DNA of 5,655 nucleotides from contig JAGYHI010000050.1 in NCBI GenBank assembly GCA_018457335.1, positions 1-5,655 on the forward strand. The letters run 5' to 3'. Shown piece by piece: positions 4,407-5,655 of this stretch. The notes beneath the pieces are model-generated. The model saw nothing but the letters and a program-made list of their open reading frames with translations. It was not told the origin of the DNA and made no database searches. The DNA comes from Candidatus Altimarinota bacterium (lineage in GTDB: Bacteria > Patescibacteria > JAEDAM01 > BD1-5 > UBA2023). The position numbers and the translations under genes are program-made. Each line of letters begins with the position of its first letter. Positions within the stretch are counted from its first letter, which is position 1.

Positions 4407-5655
4407 CTACCCTCAAAAACCTATTTTTTTCACTCAAAAATTTCTTTCAGTTTTATAAATTTTTATTTCTTCTAATATCATTTTTGTAGAGATTTTATTT
4501 TTTGAAAGTGGTTTGTATTTTGTAATAATGTCAATCGCAAGTTTTTGATTCAATCTACGAATAAGCTCTTTGATATCAGCACCAACAAACTGTTCTGTTT
4601 CTTCAACCAGTGCATCGATATCGATATTTTTTTCATACAATGTTTCTCATTTTTTAGACACAGATTTTTGAATATACAGCTTAAAAATAGCTTTTCTCCC
4701 TTGTTCATCAGGATGTCCAACATAGATTTTTCTATCAAACCTTCCCGCACGAAGCAACGCATCATCGATGATGTCGATATTATTCGTTGCTCAGATAAAA
4801 AATATTCCATCTAAGTCAGAAAAACCATCAAGTTTTTGTAAAAATGTGTTGAGAATGTTGATAGAATATTCACTTGCAATCGTTCTATTCATTCCAATAG
4901 AGTCTATTTCATCAATAAAAACGATAGACGGACTTTGCAATTCATCGAGCTTCTTTTCAAAATGTTCTATTCATTTTCTTCCTAAAAAATCTTTTGCAGT
5001 GAACATATAAAACAATAAATCCGTTTCATTTGCAATCACTTTTGCAGCAAGAGTTTTTCCCGTTCCTGGAGGACCATAGAGCATAATTCACTTTGAAAGC
5101 GGAACTCACAAATTTTCAAATTCTTGTCTGTGTTCGATTTGAATAATCAGTTTTTGAATTTCTTCTTTGAGATGTTCTTGCCCTCAAATATCAGACAAAT
5201 ACAGTTTTTGTTTATCAGGAATAATCCCTCTATCTCCCGCATTTTCCTCTTTATATTTATCTATATGATACAAAAGTCCCTTAAAAGTCCTTACAGGATC
5301 CACAATCGGTGCATCTTTCATATTCAAAGTTCCCACAGAATAATCATTCATCAGTCTACGAATAATTTCCTTGATATCCGCACCAGTAAAATGATGTGTC
5401 AATTTTGCAAGATATTCTAAATCGATATATTTTTCATCATAAATATGAAAAGAAACCGGTTCTTGAGCCTTTTGAAGATACAGTTTCCAAAGTTGTTCTC
5501 TCGATTTTTGATCAGGTTTATCGATAAATAACTTCATATCAAATCTTCCAGCTCTACGAATCGCACTATCAACCTGTTCCAGATTATTTGTAGCACCAAC
5601 AAACAATACATGTTGCAAAGTTTTCATTCCATCAAAATACTCCAAAAAAGTGGTG
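4407..5655 (-). CDS. Tandem AAA+ ATPase, Cdc48/p97-like, partial at N-terminus (UGA read as Gly)
   Basis: The last 415 residues are visible; the 5' end lies beyond 5655 and the stop is TAG. The fragment starts inside a first AAA domain with sensor 1 VGATNN (19-24), arginine fingers RRAGRFD (33-39) and [11 protein letters not shown] (from 91). A linker leads to LSDIGGQ (153-159), then a complete second domain: Walker A GPPGTGKT (194-201), Walker B IVFIDEID (244-251), sensor 1 GATNN, arginine fingers RAGRFDR (302-308) and [11 protein letters not shown] (from 358). DIGG, two ATPase domains and GADI are typical of the classic AAA clade (Cdc48/p97, VAT). Such proteins form hexamers that unfold or extract proteins. 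Both domains keep arginine fingers, so both may be active. Eight UGAs occur: 5184, 5106, 5088, 4971, 4791, 4647, 4434 and 4413 (lower coordinate). The unseen N-domain would settle substrate binding; no protease domain follows. Confidence 0.9.

Noticed and set aside
4545..5420. Several plus-strand frames rich in Phe, Ile and Ser across the AAA gene.
   Set aside because: They are antisense shadows of the AAA ATPase and show no family motif.
150..5655. UGA as selenocysteine or tryptophan.
   Set aside because: UGAs are too many and fall at conserved glycines; UGG Trp codons occur separately at conserved Trp positions such as WTIKE; no SECIS-like hairpins follow the UGAs.

Overview
The window comes from an AT-rich bacterium that reads UGA as glycine (translation table 25), the code of the candidate phyla Gracilibacteria (BD1-5) and Absconditabacteria (SR1) within the CPR/Patescibacteria. 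All six protein genes become full-length and family-like only under this reading. I count 32 in-frame UGA codons, and every gene end is TAA or TAG. Several UGAs fall on glycines that are near-invariant in their families: GVDIE of the phosphopantetheinyl transferase, the glycine-rich GxGE motif of HflX, the YxxDxGxxP motif of a type IV pilin, and [17 protein letters not shown] and IGATNN of an AAA ATPase. Which of the two phyla is the host cannot be decided from this window.

Layout: (1) 150-701 minus, a Sfp-like 4'-phosphopantetheinyl transferase. (2) 968-2179 plus, the ribosome-associated GTPase HflX. (3) 2536-2940 plus, a small protein with one membrane helix and a HEPN-like R-x4-H motif. 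(4) 2994-3551 minus and 3731-4339 plus, two divergently transcribed paralogous type IV pilins sharing an exact 21-bp leader that covers both start codons. (5) 4407 to beyond 5655, minus, the C-terminal part of a tandem AAA+ ATPase of the Cdc48/p97 type. Intergenic spaces at 64-111, 749-877 and 2180-2535 carry related hairpin-rich repeats. Strong intrinsic terminators separate the convergent pairs at 2952-2986 and 4342-4383.

The genes do not form one operon; strands alternate and most genes look like single transcription units. The pilin pair is the only clear functional unit and implies a type IV pilus or pseudopilus whose assembly machinery lies elsewhere. HflX and the AAA ATPase are housekeeping ribosome-rescue and protein-remodelling factors, and the transferase implies a carrier protein encoded elsewhere. 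None of the five visible start codons has a convincing Shine-Dalgarno sequence. No tRNA, rRNA, CRISPR array or transposase gene is visible.
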